In this document: positions 26,653-39,720 of the stretch, one piece after another | Layout: each line of letters begins with the position of its first letter | Position numbering within the stretch: the first letter of the stretch is position 1 | Assembly: GCF_022539315.1 (NCBI RefSeq) | Contig: NC_066316.1 | Location: forward strand, 33,481,245 to 33,545,244 | Source: Serinus canaria | Taxonomy: Eukaryota; Chordata; Aves; Passeriformes; Fringillidae | Reading direction: 5' to 3' | DNA length: 64,000 nt | The notes under the pieces: model-generated | The model's input: the letters and a program-made list of their open reading frames with translations, nothing else | Database searches by the model: none | Told to the model about the DNA's origin: nothing | Program-made: the position numbers and the translations under genes

Positions 26653-27612
26653 TCTTAAAAATATTTTTTAATCCACTGAAATGGAAGAGTGAACATATTT
26701 CATATATCAAGAAGCTACAGTGGGATGATAGTCTATGTGTTTTGAACTGGTTTGGTTGTGGGTGGGGTTTTTTTTGGTGTTTTTTTTTTTTAAGATCATC
26801 CCTTACTTTTCCCATTTTTTCATAGTTTCTAGACCACTCAAAATTCCTTTTTTTCCTCTCCCATTCTGTTACTTGATCTCTGACGGCACTTTCAGCAGTA
26901 ATTTGTGGCTTAACAGCTTAGTTCAACCCATCTTCCACTATTAATAGTTTCTGACTTACTTTGTTATAAAAAAAGGTAGATGAAGATCCCCAAACTGATA
27001 GAGCAATAGCAGGTTTCTGGTTTTATCAAAAACCTACCCCCAATTGTTTTCTCCCTTCTATTTTTCTTTGAACCCTAGTTCTTCTTACCCTCCAGAACCT
27101 TCACCCAAAAGGAAGAAAAACAATCACACAACCTTAAAAATATCATACTGCATCCAGAGACTCATTTTAGTTGGCAGTACCTTGATCTGCACTTCTCTGT
27201 ATGTTATACTGGTCATGACTAAATATTCTAGTAGAATGTAAAATAACTGGTTTTGCTTTCAAATGCTGTTTCCTTTTCTTAGAAAAATGGTTGAAAAAAT
27301 TACTGGCTTTAGAAATCTTTAGCCTTAGTTTTGCAGATCCAAACCCCATTTAAGCAAAAACTGGACAGACACAATCTGCAGCATCCGGAAAAAGTATCAC
27401 CTCCTCATTTGCAGTTACCTACAAGCTGAAGTACATTCCAGAGTACCCAGAATGATCATTTCAAAAATCATTCCAAAGACTGCATCATCTGTAGTTCAGA
27501 TTTTTAAAATAATCAGAAAAAGGTTTTGAAAATGATCACTCCAATTCCTCTTGAAGTTTTCCAATTAGAAAAAAAAAAAGACTTAAACTTAAGAAAACTC
27601 TTTGTTATAAAG

Positions 27613-27613
<1 letters not shown>

Positions 27614-27643
<30 letters not shown>
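27614..27643. repeat. (TA)15 dinucleotide microsatellite
   Basis: Thirty bases of uninterrupted TA repeat. Because TA repeats are open in several frames, this explains the IYIYIYI-containing open frames on both strands here. Confidence 0.98.
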
Positions 27644-27647
<4 letters not shown>

Positions 27648-28301
27648 TGTATTTATTATTTGGAGTCTGTCAGTAAATTTTAACCAGTATACCCTCATTT
27701 CAAAAAGAGCTGCAAATATTTTCAATTAAAATAATGTAAACAGACATAGCCAGTCCTACAAAAAAAGGTAGTTGAAAAATGCTTTCTCTGACAAACCAAC
27801 AACATAGCCCAGTTTGCTTTAGGGCTGAAAAGCAGCATATGCCTACTCAGCAATATTCATTTTAAAAGATGTTTATCAGCGGCAGACCCAGCACAGGATC
27901 AGGTGAGGGTGGAAATGGGGAAAGGAAGAAAAATTAGAGTAGAATAAGACAGGAGAGACCCAGCAACACTAAGCTAGAGCTTATAACGGCTCACGCACTT
28001 TCCAGACAACCCTAAAGGAATGCAGAAGGTTTACCATGGCTTATTCAAGCTGCTCTACAAGAATTTTTATAAACCCTTTCAAAGACTGATATTGCAAAGA
28101 ATCACATTTACACGTCCTCCCTTAATCTAGCATAACTAATCTTTCTACAGCATTCTGAACTAGTAAATAATGAAATTGTAAAACAAGAATCCATTAAATC
28201 CATTTGTATGAAAATTCTGTGGGTTTGAAATCCATTTTCTACTGATAAATAGCTGTAGAATTCACTCGTTCTTTGGCAACTTAATGAAAATTATACACCA
28301 G

Positions 28302-28317
28302 CATCTTCATGAAGATG
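28302..28317. repeat. 16-bp perfect palindrome
   Basis: CATCTTCATGAAGATG is identical to its reverse complement. Confidence 0.95.
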
Positions 28318-29963
28318 ATATATCAAAAATTACTTGTGCTATGTATGAAAATAACGCCATTCATGGTATCTTCCCTGATTCCTTCTTAGCACTGATAGAA
28401 ACACTGATATTAAAAAAATTCTGATCCTGATGGAACTCAGGAATTAAAACCTTAGCTGGAAAGTCATTCAAGTTATTTGATTAATTTAGCACATATAAAT
28501 CATTAAACAACTTATAACTGTTTTTGGAAACTGAGCTTGTTACCATCAAGCACAAATGCATACAAATATGCAATTACACCCAAATTACTAGAATGCTTAA
28601 TGGAAGAAAACATAAATGCATTAGGATTAAAGGAAATATTTAAAACCACAGATTCTCTGTCTACTGTGGGGTCACCTCCCAAAATGTCACAGCCCATGCT
28701 AATAAAATCCTTTGCATTACTGCAGTTGCAGCACAAGAAGTCAGATAAATGGTCTTGCTGAGAGAACCCCTTCATGAAGCCTTCTGTCATGAGACTGTCA
28801 AACTGTCTAACATAACAATTTCCAGTACTCAGGTTTAATCAAGCTAGACAAAAATGTTGGAGGCACTCCAAATGTTTTATGGCTTAGGGCATCAAGGGTT
28901 CCTGAGATCACTTCCCAAGTGCTGTCAGATTCTACATCTCCCAGATTTGGAATCCTGGCTTCCCTGACAGTCTCCTAATAAATGACCACAGGAAATTCCT
29001 CTACAGCAGCTCCATGTCTTCATCAGCACAAGAAAAATGCAGCAGCACATCCAAAATGCCCTCCTTCAAAGACTCATGCATCATAATGATTTTAAATAAA
29101 ACATCAGCTTTTCAGGATTTAAATACATAGCACCATAATGATAATTTTTTACATTCCTGGGTGTTTTAGCAAGGAGTGTGATGGACACAGACAAATGCCT
29201 GCTGTTCATGTGTGACAACAAGACTTAGTTATATAAAGATGACAAAGGGCTAACAAAACTGTAATATGAAGGAAAAAAAGAATCTAAAAGAATCTTGATA
29301 AAGCCTATAAACCTTTATTTTGAAAAAAAATTAAATAAATCTACTAGATGACACATTTCAGGATTTTAACATTTCTTTTTTGTATTGGAAAAAACAATCT
29401 TCTTTTTGTTTGGACTGAGATTATTTAAATAATCACTGCCTCTAACTTGCAATAAAAATACTAATCACCAACTATCACATCAAAACGGTAAATTGAAATT
29501 GCCACTTTATTAATGAATGTGTTTTCTTGTTCTCACAACACCAATGACTATTGAAAAGTTTCAGTGTTTTACAGAGCTGATTTACTTGAGAAAAAAAATG
29601 TTGAAAAATTTGATACCAGTAGCAGCTTGATGTTCAGGAACATCTACATGTACTCCTCAGATCCTAAATCAGAAACTACAGGTACAAAAAAAGATTTTAA
29701 TTTCAGTCTTCCAAAACTTGTCATGTTGTTGAAAGTGATGATTCATTACTTGTACATATAAGCTTATCTCAAGACTAGCAGACATAGAAGGATTTGGGGT
29801 TTATGCATCTAATTTAGAGATAAAATTAGAAAATTATCTTGTACAGATTACAGGGAGGAACTGCAAAACCTTCTAACTCCTGCCTCTTTGAAATTGATTT
29901 TATATACATATATACTCTATATACACACACAGATATTACAATAAGGCAGCTCAGAAGCCTTAC

Positions 29964-30077
29964 CTGAGTCTGCTTCATTGCCCGTTCCATTCTGCGAGTG
30001 CTTCCTTTCTCCAGTTTGGTCCGAAGGAGTAAGGCTGATGTCTGAATGGCCCAGAACTTTGGCTGGGAGAGCAAGCA
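29964..30077 (-). CDS. TTC27: TTC27 exon D (114 nt)
   Basis: Internal coding exon of exactly 38 codons, phase 0 at both ends, with acceptor TTATTGTCTGCAG and donor GTAAGG. It begins [20 protein letters not shown] and continues [18 protein letters not shown], differing from human TTC27 by only a few conservative residues (for example Leu for Ile, Met for Val, Lys for Arg). This makes it one of the most conserved blocks visible here. The protein segment is amphipathic and strongly basic, as expected of a helix pair in a TPR-like solenoid. It lies alone between introns of 25.2 kb and 21.9 kb. Skipping it would preserve the reading frame. Confidence 0.98.
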
Positions 30078-32241
30078 CTGCAGACAATAAGAACATTTTG
30101 TCATTACTTAAAGACATTGAAGACAGTAAAATTTTTTAAAGTGGTCTCAAGCATGAATGCTGTTTCCTATTCTGAAAGTCAAATATGTGCCTGGAGGACT
30201 TATGTCATTAACTGAGGGCTGTACAAATTACCTTAATCTATTTTCAACATAAAAAGTGGCCTTCAAAACCACTTCCTCCTTCTCAGCTATGCAGTGCTAT
30301 GTTTACATGTACCCATATGGTGCATAGGCCAAAATGCACAAATTAAAATGGCTACTCAGAATCAAAGGAAAATGAAGAATTGATCAAGTGCTGACTGGCT
30401 CAGCTTTTTCCACACCTGCATACTGGCTAGCTGTAGACAGCTGCAGGGATCCTACTTCTCAAGGCTGAACAAATCCAGCTCTTTCTTGGCCTCTTCTCAT
30501 ATGCAAGGTGCCCTGATGTTAACATGTTAACAACACTTCCACGTGAAAAATGCTGAATTTGCTAAGAATCTGAAGAACATTAATTAATCTAGAACTTGCC
30601 ATGACTTGAGAATGACAGGAAGAATTTTTGACTTTAACAGATGTAGAGGGACCATGGAATAATCTATGCAAGCAGTTTTCCTGAAATAATTTTAAATTAT
30701 CGCTTAGAACATGTTGCACTGATGCCAGGAACTTAGTGCCAGTCTCCAACCACTGATTTTCTGGAAAGTCCAATAGAAGACACACAGCCAATACAATTCT
30801 GGTATCTCTTAATAATTTACAGACTGCCTGGACTCTTTCCAGCATGGTTTTAGACAGAATATACCATTTCTGAAAAGTGAGACAGCAGAAAAACTCCCTT
30901 GCTAATTTTATTGACACTGCAAATACGATCCATCTTCTCTGAGAAAATATATTTGTCTATAGATATTTGTAGACTGGAGAAAAAGCCCCAGTGGTTTTAT
31001 TCTTTCCTCCCAAAGATCTCCCAAAGCATAAAAAGCACAATTTGCTCATGGTTTGTGTTTAATGCCTGACAAATTTCTGTCATGTTGTAATCTGGTTTTG
31101 TTTTCCCTAGTGATTTCAAATGAAAGGAAGCAGAAAGAAACAATCTAAAAAGATATCCTCCAAACAAAACTACAATAGGAAGAAAGGCACAACAAAAGCA
31201 AAAATGAAGGCAGTGTGAAGGCTTGTTTGCTGTGCAACAACCAAACACTCAACTAATCCTACCCTTTCTGAGCAAGAATCTCTGCACCAACTCTTTCAGG
31301 ACTTCTCCTCAATCTTAGAGTAAGAGGCATCCAAAGGCTTCTATACTGTCCTCTTTGTTCTGAGAATCTGGAATTAATTAAGGGAACACAATCACAACAT
31401 TCTCTATTCTGTAGATTGTCAGGTGCCTTTTTACAAACTATAATCACTAAATAATCACTGGTAACTGATGTATGTTCTAGTTCTGAGAGCTCTCTCTCCC
31501 CTGTTTCATCCAACTTCAGTCAAGCACCTATCTTAGTTTCATCTTAAGACAACCACAAGCAAGGTATTCCTAGCACAGGACACTGGTGTCTGAGTTTATT
31601 TTTTAGCAGCCATACCAGGTAGCTGCTAAATCAAACACCTTAAGAAATTGCTTGGGCAAACACTGGAACAATGTTTCCTTTACCTTAAAAGCTTATTTTG
31701 TGGGAAAGGTCACCCTTTTCCCTATTTTCTCCACTATTAGTATTCTGTCATACTGTTTAATTTTTTACTTCAATGGATTTTTTTCTGTGCTACCTGGTGG
31801 TAGATATCAGTATTAACTTTGCAAAAGAACAGTGACAACTAAAAGTCTTGGCTAATAACACTCCTAAAGATATTTTCAGGTCTGATTACTGCCCTTGCCC
31901 AGCAGCAGAGTCCTTGCTCTCTCACTGGTTCACTTTAGCAAGTGGCCCACAGAGGGCAGAGCACAAAGTTTCTTGTCCACAGCATCCGGCTCTGCAGGAG
32001 AACCAGCAGCCCAGGAAAGCCTCTCCTCTGTCATTGTGTGCACCTTCCACACCACCACCTGAGCAGTGATTTAAGCAAGCATGCTGCATGAGCTGTCTAT
32101 AAAGTCAAATAGGGAGGGAGGAAATCTGAAGAGAAAAAGAGTGGAATACAAGCAGGGATAATTACATTTCACTCCTCTGCAGGAGCAATGACAAGTTGTA
32201 TTTTGAATAACAATCCTGCTTTTTAAAGGTATTCATGAAAT

Positions 32242-32283
32242 AAAATGAAAGGTATCCCTGCTAAAATGAAAGGTATACCTGCT
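32242..32283. repeat. 21-bp tandem duplication
   Basis: Two adjacent 21-base units beginning AAAATGAAAGGTAT at 32242 and 32263, differing at a single position (C versus A). A partial third copy, AAAGGTATTCATG, lies just upstream at about 32225. Confidence 0.92.
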
Positions 32284-33235
32284 GTAAAATTACAGAAGAA
32301 AAATTTAATTTTTCCTACAGCTTTATTGATACAAAAGAACATTGCAACTGCACAAGACGATGAGAAGCAGACCTAGTTTGCATTTAAGAAGCACTTGTAC
32401 TTTTATACTGATACAGAGCTCACAGTCCTGTGCCAGAATTCAAATGCTCACCTTTTCATTGCCTAATTATAATGTTTAAAGCACCACAAAAAATCGAAAT
32501 AATACATGCATAAAGGGCACAAATGTTTATACTTAAAGGCTGTAAAGAATAGTTTCAGAACATCTAACCATAACTATTAAGCAAGCTTTAATCTTATACC
32601 CAAAATATCCAAATATTCCAGATAATAAATACTTTCTCATAAGATCCAAAGCTTTATATTTTCACCTGAAGCTAAATCTAGGCTCTGTTAATACGATTAT
32701 AGGTAAAATAAAACATCTTGGGGGGGAACAACCTAAGAACATGCAGGTTTTGTCAACATACTTGAAAGTTCATTACACTGCACTAAGTGCAGCTAAGAAA
32801 ATTAACAAAATAATTCTTAAGCAAAACCACTATTGAGAATCTTCACAAGTCATCTTTGTTCTTACTTTAGGGAAAGAACAATAAAATAAAAAAAGAAAAA
32901 CACTGGAAGATTAGACAGGCTGAGAAGAAATGAAAGGAAATATGGTTATGCAACATTTTCTGCACAGAATAGGATATTTTCACATGGGAAAAGTAATTTT
33001 CCAAGTCTTTCACACATTTTTTTCCTACAAATAATATCATCCTCTCCCATCATATCAGAATGTAAAAAAGGAGATGACCAAAGAATTACACAAACCAGAA
33101 TATTTAATTCAATATAACTTCCTTATATGACATTCAAATGAACAAGATGATGCTGCAAGTCTTAATAGCAAAGTAATCCATTATTTTACAACACTTACAG
33201 ATATGTAAGAACAAAAGGCAAGTTTTGCTCTTGGA

Positions 33236-33432
33236 ACAAAAACCTCTCCAGGCAACCTGTTCTAAATTACTCAAGGAAGTTATTGATACCCTACCCCAGG
33301 ATGTGTTCAAGGCCAGGTTGGATGGGGCTTTGAGCAAGTTGGTCTAGTGGAAGGTGTCCCTGCCCATGGCAGAGGAGTAGGAACAGGATGGCCTTTAAGG
33401 TCTCTATCAACCCAAACCATACCATGATTCCA
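33236..33432 (+). mobile_element. CR1 LINE fragment, possibly two opposed pieces
   Basis: From about 33290 the plus strand matches the CR1 3' end: CAGGATGTGTTCAAGGCCAG, GTTGGATGGGGCTTTGAGCA, GGTCTAGTGGAAGGTGTCCC, TGCCCATGGCAGAGGAGT and AACCCAAACCATACCATGAT. The preceding ACCTCTCCAGGCAACCTGTT (33240-33260) instead resembles CR1 read in the opposite direction, suggesting a small inverted piece fused to the plus-strand copy. The main body is 5'-truncated and moderately diverged. Confidence 0.88.
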
Positions 33433-34395
33433 AGTAATACCTGAATTGCAAGGCAGGGGACATTAGTAATGACACCCAGATCAAACCCAGCCATAGATTT
33501 CTGTCAAACCCAAAAATCAGGTACCATTAACAAACAATTTCAGCCTCAGCATTCAGAATTTAATTCAGCTGTGAATGACTCCATGATCACTCTTATAACT
33601 TTCTGTCAGAGAAACAGAGAAAGAACTGCATCAGTTGGTCTTGACTTAGATGTAAAGACTGGTCAAAGCAATACTTGCCTTCCTGCTTCTACTAGTTTTA
33701 AAAGTTGGACGTCCTATAGGAATTCTTCCTGTCATCAAGGTCAGGAAGAGCTTATTTGAGCATATAAGACATGCTAGAAAACGTGGAACAGGTAAAGATA
33801 ATTGTTCTTAACTGCAGCACTAATTAATTTTAATGTTTGCTAATTTCTCCTTATGATAAATCTATGCTGTAAGGCTATTGTTTTACTCCTGAAGCTGGCA
33901 CACAGATAAACTATCAGTAGCCCAGCAAAGTACTGTGATTGCTATGATGGAGATATCATCTGAAAATGGACTTGTAAACTAAGCAATTTTAATTGCAACC
34001 AGTTGTGGAATTCCTAAGAATTTGCACATCAGTCCATCAGTGAACCAAAAATATTCTGCTTGTTGGCCAAATTGCCGGGATGTGGTAAAATTATTTAACT
34101 GAAGTCACAGGCATGAGGAACCCTGAGGATAGCTCTGTTCCTCTGTCATGCCTCCAAAGACATAATCCTTAGTTCAGATTCAGCCCAGGTTATTTGCTAA
34201 CTTATTTTAAATTACAAACAAACAAGCACAAAACACAGGGGAGGATTTAGAGAAAAAAAATGAAAAACATTCCTTTTTAGTTCCTTACACTATCCATTTC
34301 AGTTATCATACTTCAGGAGCTTTGTTGTTTACTTTTCCAAAAAACCACACATTAAGATTTTCAAATAACTCATGTGGATCACCTCATCCATAGCC

Positions 34396-34445
34396 CAATA
34401 GTCTTGTCAATAGTCAAGAGTCAATAGTCTTATCAATAGTCTTGT
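34396..34445. repeat. 12-bp tandem repeat, four units
   Basis: CAATAGTCTTGT (34396-34407), a 14-base variant CAATAGTCAAGAGT (34408-34421), CAATAGTCTTAT (34422-34433) and CAATAGTCTTGT (34434-34445) are adjacent. Confidence 0.9.
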
Positions 34446-36491
34446 TTTATATAATCACATGTATCTTTATTTGGTGATTTTTAGTAATTCATTCAGATAA
34501 TTAACATTAAACCTTTATTTCTTCAACACATCCCAAGGCAAAATGGCAACCTTTTAACTCATTCTGTGCTTTGCTGTAAAATGAGACACTAGTATGGCTT
34601 CTTTGCCACATTCTATATCCTGCACAATTATCAGGTGAGTACATAAAAAATCCACTAGTATGACTGAGGCATGAACAGGGAAAATGTGCATTTGCTTGTA
34701 TACGTATCTGTTAATCTCTGCTGAATGACTATTTCTGAAAGCTAACTTAAAAGGGTTTCATTTGTTTTTATGTACACAACAAAGAATTGGCAAAAACTTC
34801 TATGGAATTCATGACTAAGATCAAGAGGAAAAAAATCAGTATGATACTAGGGAGAAATGTGATTTGCTTTCCACATGTTATTCTCATCCAAATAATCTGA
34901 CACGTTTCTGTATATCAAATGCAAGTTTTTCTTCTTAAAAGTCAAGTTCAAATGACACTTATTTAATTTGAAATTGTTTTGAAATTTCTCCTAGCACTAA
35001 ACTGGTGACTGAAAAAAAAAATGAAATACAATTTTAAATAATCAACTTAGAGAAAAACCTGAAAGATGCCACATTATTGTGGAAAAACTTCCTTTCATTA
35101 AATCCATGTTTTTTCAACAGAAGAGTGTTTCATAAAAGGTACTCCTTGCATTTCTGGAAAAAAAGTATGTACAGAAAACTGCCCTGGAAAGTAGCTAAAT
35201 GAACTTTATGGAACTATTTTTAATTGCCTAAGAAAGATTAAGGCAATACAAGGTCCAGAGGGATGCAAAAATAATAGAAATTTTGAGAAAAGTCCTTAAA
35301 ATATTTACTCCTTTACTAACCAAGCTCCAACACATATGATCTGCAGTAGTACTGGCAGCATCTGGTTGAAATGAGATTTATAACTTTAAACAATAATTCT
35401 GTTAGAACCCTATAAGTTATAATAAAGTACATTTGTGACTAAGTGGTTTCCAGTACCAGCACACTTTTTATGTTTTAGTGAAAAGCACAAGTATCAAGAG
35501 GGCAAGAAAAATACTAAATTTCTAGTTACAATTAAGCAGCAGAACCATGGCTTGGCAACAGAACAAGCCAGTCAGTATGACCACTTTTAGCTTTTCTGCT
35601 TAGCGTAGGAACCTGTAAAAATTTCCTGCTGGCTCAAACAGACCAAGTATGTTCAAATCAAGTATACATACCCATTCTGCTGTACATGCCCACCCCAAAG
35701 ATTTTAAAATAAAGAGGAATCAAAAGAAGATTTGACTATATGGCATCACTAACAAAAGCACGATGCTGAGGTTTCACAGAGCTCAAATTCCTCCTATTAG
35801 TGTTTTTATTCTTATCACAACACTTAACAGTTTACCAATCCTTCAGTGACCACAAATTAAGAGGAAACTAAAACAGCTACACACATACACAAACCCTCAA
35901 ATCAATAAACAACTAAAATTCATTTCTGTTTTCTAAATAGGCATATTTAAATGGACAAGGAGTAGTATTTGATGTTTAAGCTGATTTAATGTGTGTGATA
36001 AAGGATTGATTTTAAGCACAGAATGCTGTTGTGCTGGTGAACATGAATACTTTAATGCAAAAAATTGCTTAGCAACCAGCTAAAGAAGTATTTCTCTCCT
36101 TGTATCTATATTTAAATTAAAAGTTTCTATTTTGCAATTATCATAGTACATATGCTCTTTATACACAGAAATGAAATCTCTAATAAATCTAAAAATGTAT
36201 TCAGAATTGCAGAATACTGAATAACAATTACAATAAAAAATTTTTTGTCTTTGATACACCATTATCCTTAGTTCAATGCTACCCCCAAGATTTTCCTTTT
36301 TATCTCCCACTGTTGTTATACACAAATCTTGTCTGTTGTTAAGTGTAATGATACATAACAACTGCATGTTAATCTCTAAATGTATTTTTATGTCAAAATT
36401 GAAATGGCACCATAAACTAAAATGTATATCTGCAAATGCCCATCTGATTCATCCCAGACAAAGACTTAATGCTATAATTTCAGAGAGGTTG

Positions 36492-36506
36492 TTTTTTTTT
36501 TTTTTT
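36492..36506. repeat. T15 homopolymer
   Basis: Fifteen uninterrupted T bases. Confidence 0.95.
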
Positions 36507-39500
36507 GTACTAACGGGGAGCTCCTCCAGTGTCATCATAAATCATCATTTTATTGAAATGGAATAATCTGAAGTTCAGACAGAAACAACTCCATTCTTCT
36601 ATACTTAAATATATATATGAAATACTTTTAATTTCTTTGAGGGTAGCACCTTAACACAGGACAACTTCACTTTAGGTTCAAAATTCAAACAAAACCTGAT
36701 AGCCAATAAAGATTTCCTCTCGGACGGTAAACTGGAAGAGGTAGCAACAAAACAAAACACATCAAATTCAATCTTATTGACCTTACTGCTTTCATAGGAG
36801 AACTTCTACTCATGGAATCCACAGTACAATCCCCAATTTATATAAAACATCATAAGTACGTGATAGTTCTAAACCAACAACAGTGGTTAACTTGGGAACA
36901 AACAAAAAGGATGATGAAGCAAATTGTTTCAAACCATCCTCTCTTTCCAGCTTCTGTCATCCATAATTGTTGGTATTGCTTTAGACATGAACAATCAGGC
37001 TGTATATTCTCCAGTCACATTTTACTGGCTACAAACACCTTCATATTTTCTGAGGTCCAGCAAGAAAAAAATTACGTTAGGATTTTACTCCAGATGATTC
37101 TTGTTTCAAATGGACAAATTCTAACCCTATTTGGAATAATTATGTCCTTGGAGAACAACACAAACAAAATACAGGACACAAACAAGGACAGTAATATTTT
37201 TATACCTTCAGAATGCAAGGCTTCCATAATTACTATGACAGTGGATATGTTTCGTGGCTAGCAGGAAGGAAGAGAAGATAGTCTAATTTATGCAGAAAAT
37301 TGTTCCTAGCACGGACTAGCCAACAGACTTTGCAGATTGGTTTTTGGTTGCTTTTTTCCTATTAAAAAATTATCTAAACAGAAGGAATACTCACACCAGT
37401 GTGTACTGTAGTCTACTACATCTTTCCTCTTCAAGGTAAAAAGCACTGCTCAGGTATCAAACAAAGATTAAAGGCCCTGTTGGTATGTTTAACAGTTATC
37501 AAACCCTGTGCTGTATATGCCTTGATACATCTCTTGAATTTCACACTTTCACTAAACACGGAAATCTGTCCTACACTTCCAGCCATTCTAACAGTTTTGG
37601 ACCAGAAAAAAATCAAAATATTATCAACTAATCCTGCAAATTAGAAGTCACATCAACACATGAGCAACTGACTTCAAAATTTCTGCCCTTTGCTGTTAAA
37701 CGGACTACAATTTTAGGTGGCAACCAAAAGCATCTTTTTCTATATGGCTTTAACAACTAAAACTTAAAAACCAACAATATGCAAAGTCTTTGGAGTTACA
37801 GATTACTAATTGATTTAACAGTCTTAGGGCAAAACTAGCAAGACAAGGATAATTTACTTTGGTTTTTTTGCAAACATGACAACTTGCATTATACACTTCT
37901 AATTAATAATATTTCAGGCATTATTCTGAGTCCTGTGTTAGTTTTTCTTTTTCTGTGTTGCATGAGAAAAATGTGTTATTGTTTGGTTAGGTATTAAATA
38001 TTTTCTTGCCTAACAGCATCTAATATAAATTCTACATGACACCTTTAGAGCATTATGCCAAGACATTTGCACTGTAATAACAAAATAAAAAATAAAGCAA
38101 TGCTTGAGCCTGTAGGAAGTGCATTAGTAGAAGTTCTGTATTTTTGTTTATTAGATCTCTCGGTGTTTAAGTGAGTTGTTACATCATGACAGCATGCTAC
38201 AAAGTCAGTCGTGATGATCTCTTTTTTTAAAACCTCTTGAACTTACCATGATTTTAAAAATTCTCTGTCTGTTAGGCAAACCAGAGAGGCAGAAATCCTG
38301 AAAGTATTAAAGTGACAGAGGAGAAGATTTACTTTCCTGCACTGGCTGGGACATCAGCATTTGCACAGTGCCATTTTCCAGTACTGCTTTAATATTCCAT
38401 CTATTTCAGTAGGTTTAGACCCCACATTCAGCATATTTTTCCCCAAAATCTAAAGCTATTCACTCAATTGTATGACAAGGGTTTATTTTGGTCCATAAAA
38501 CTAATCCTGGGACTGTTGAACTAAAATAGCTTTTCACCACGACAGGTGTTAGCTGATCATTAGCAGAGCTGGGCTTAAAGCTCTTAACCACAGCCATTAG
38601 AAATACCTCTTAGTGTTAAAAAGCCATGAGTGAGGCCAAAACACCATCAGTGATCTGCATCAAGGGACTAGTTTAATTAGAATGGCATTTTTAAAATTCC
38701 CTTTGTCTAGTCTTGTCTGGTAGCCTCAGCACTCAAATTATAACATTACATCATTGTAAATACAGAGTACCTTTTGTTGACTCCTACTACTAAAACAAGA
38801 ATATACTATCTGATTTTTTTTTGCATTGTATACACTTCAGTGTGTACAGCAACGCAAAATGAATGAGATTTTTTCATATACATAATTTCAGAAGCTTGGA
38901 TAATTTAATGGATTTGGAGTCAAATATTAATTATGACTGTTTTAATATGAAACATGTGTACACACACATACTGATTTACCTTTTTCCGTTTTCAGTTTTC
39001 TTTTTGTCCATACACACTTTATAAGGGAAAATGTTAGAAACCTATTAGATAAACAGTTACTTATTTACACGATACTAGACTAATCTAGAAATGAATGCTA
39101 GACTCAATATAGCAGGAATTATACTGCACTTACCTAAAGGCAATTTAACGTTCTCAAATGTCTCATTTAATCTTAGTACACATGTGACTGACTCTCTCTA
39201 AAATTTATTGTATATGGAATTTATCACATCTGAAGGTACCTTAAATACTATATAAGAGTTATTTGTAGCTTTCTAAATCAATTAAAAAGTTAGAAGACAA
39301 TTCTGGAATAAATTTTCTTCTCAGAAGACTTAAAAAAATATCCCAATGCATGAAGGCTCATGTAATTTCACTTTGACTGCTTTTTCCACAGCTTTTTTTA
39401 ACACCACTTAAATAGTGTTCTGTAGCAAATGGGTAGGTCTTGATAACATCCATCCACTGGTGGTGGTTAAGCAGGATATTCTATCCTACTTATCATTCTA

Positions 39501-39660
39501 AATATATTTCCCTTCCATGACACTTGCTTTATGCAGTAACTCTTACTCCTTCTGGTATCTACCTTGCAAAGGGACAATTCTTGCTTCTAGGCAACTATGT
39601 ATGCTAGATCAGCTTGGAAACTGTGCTGGCTTGTGTACCACTTCTGCAGTACCTAGAATT

Positions 39661-39720
39661 TAAAAAATATAAATATATAAATAAATATATAAATATAAAT
39701 ATAAATAGGAATATAAAAAA
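39661..39720. repeat. AT-rich ATAAAT/ATAA simple repeat
   Basis: An irregular run of ATAAAT, ATATAA and ATAAATATA words about 60 bases long, bounded by A-rich sequence. Confidence 0.9.

Larger units (their letters stand above)
8106..29963 (-). other. TTC27 intron D-E (21.9 kb)
   Basis: Large intron bounded by GTAAGG at exon D and GCATTTGCAG at exon E. It contains a CR1 3' end at 18.85-19.03 kb, a (TA)15 microsatellite, AT-rich palindromes at 10.42-10.49 kb, perfect hairpins at 18.13, 18.30, 23.69 and 24.83 kb, and a GC-richer island at 26.2-26.65 kb. The stretch from about 11.0 to 12.7 kb is pyrimidine-rich on the plus strand, which explains its run of open frames; I see no gene in it. Confidence 0.9.

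Noticed and set aside
27513..27729. Open frames with alternating Ile-Tyr
   Set aside because: They are the translation of the (TA)15 microsatellite.
28512..28790. Overlapping open frames on both strands (92 and 74 codons)
   Set aside because: Opposed overlapping frames in AT-rich intron, no family recognised, no splice sites in a matching frame.
30519..30917. 132-codon minus-strand open frame just upstream of exon D
   Set aside because: No recognisable domain, no match to the TTC27 residues expected between exons C and D, and those exons already join without a gap.
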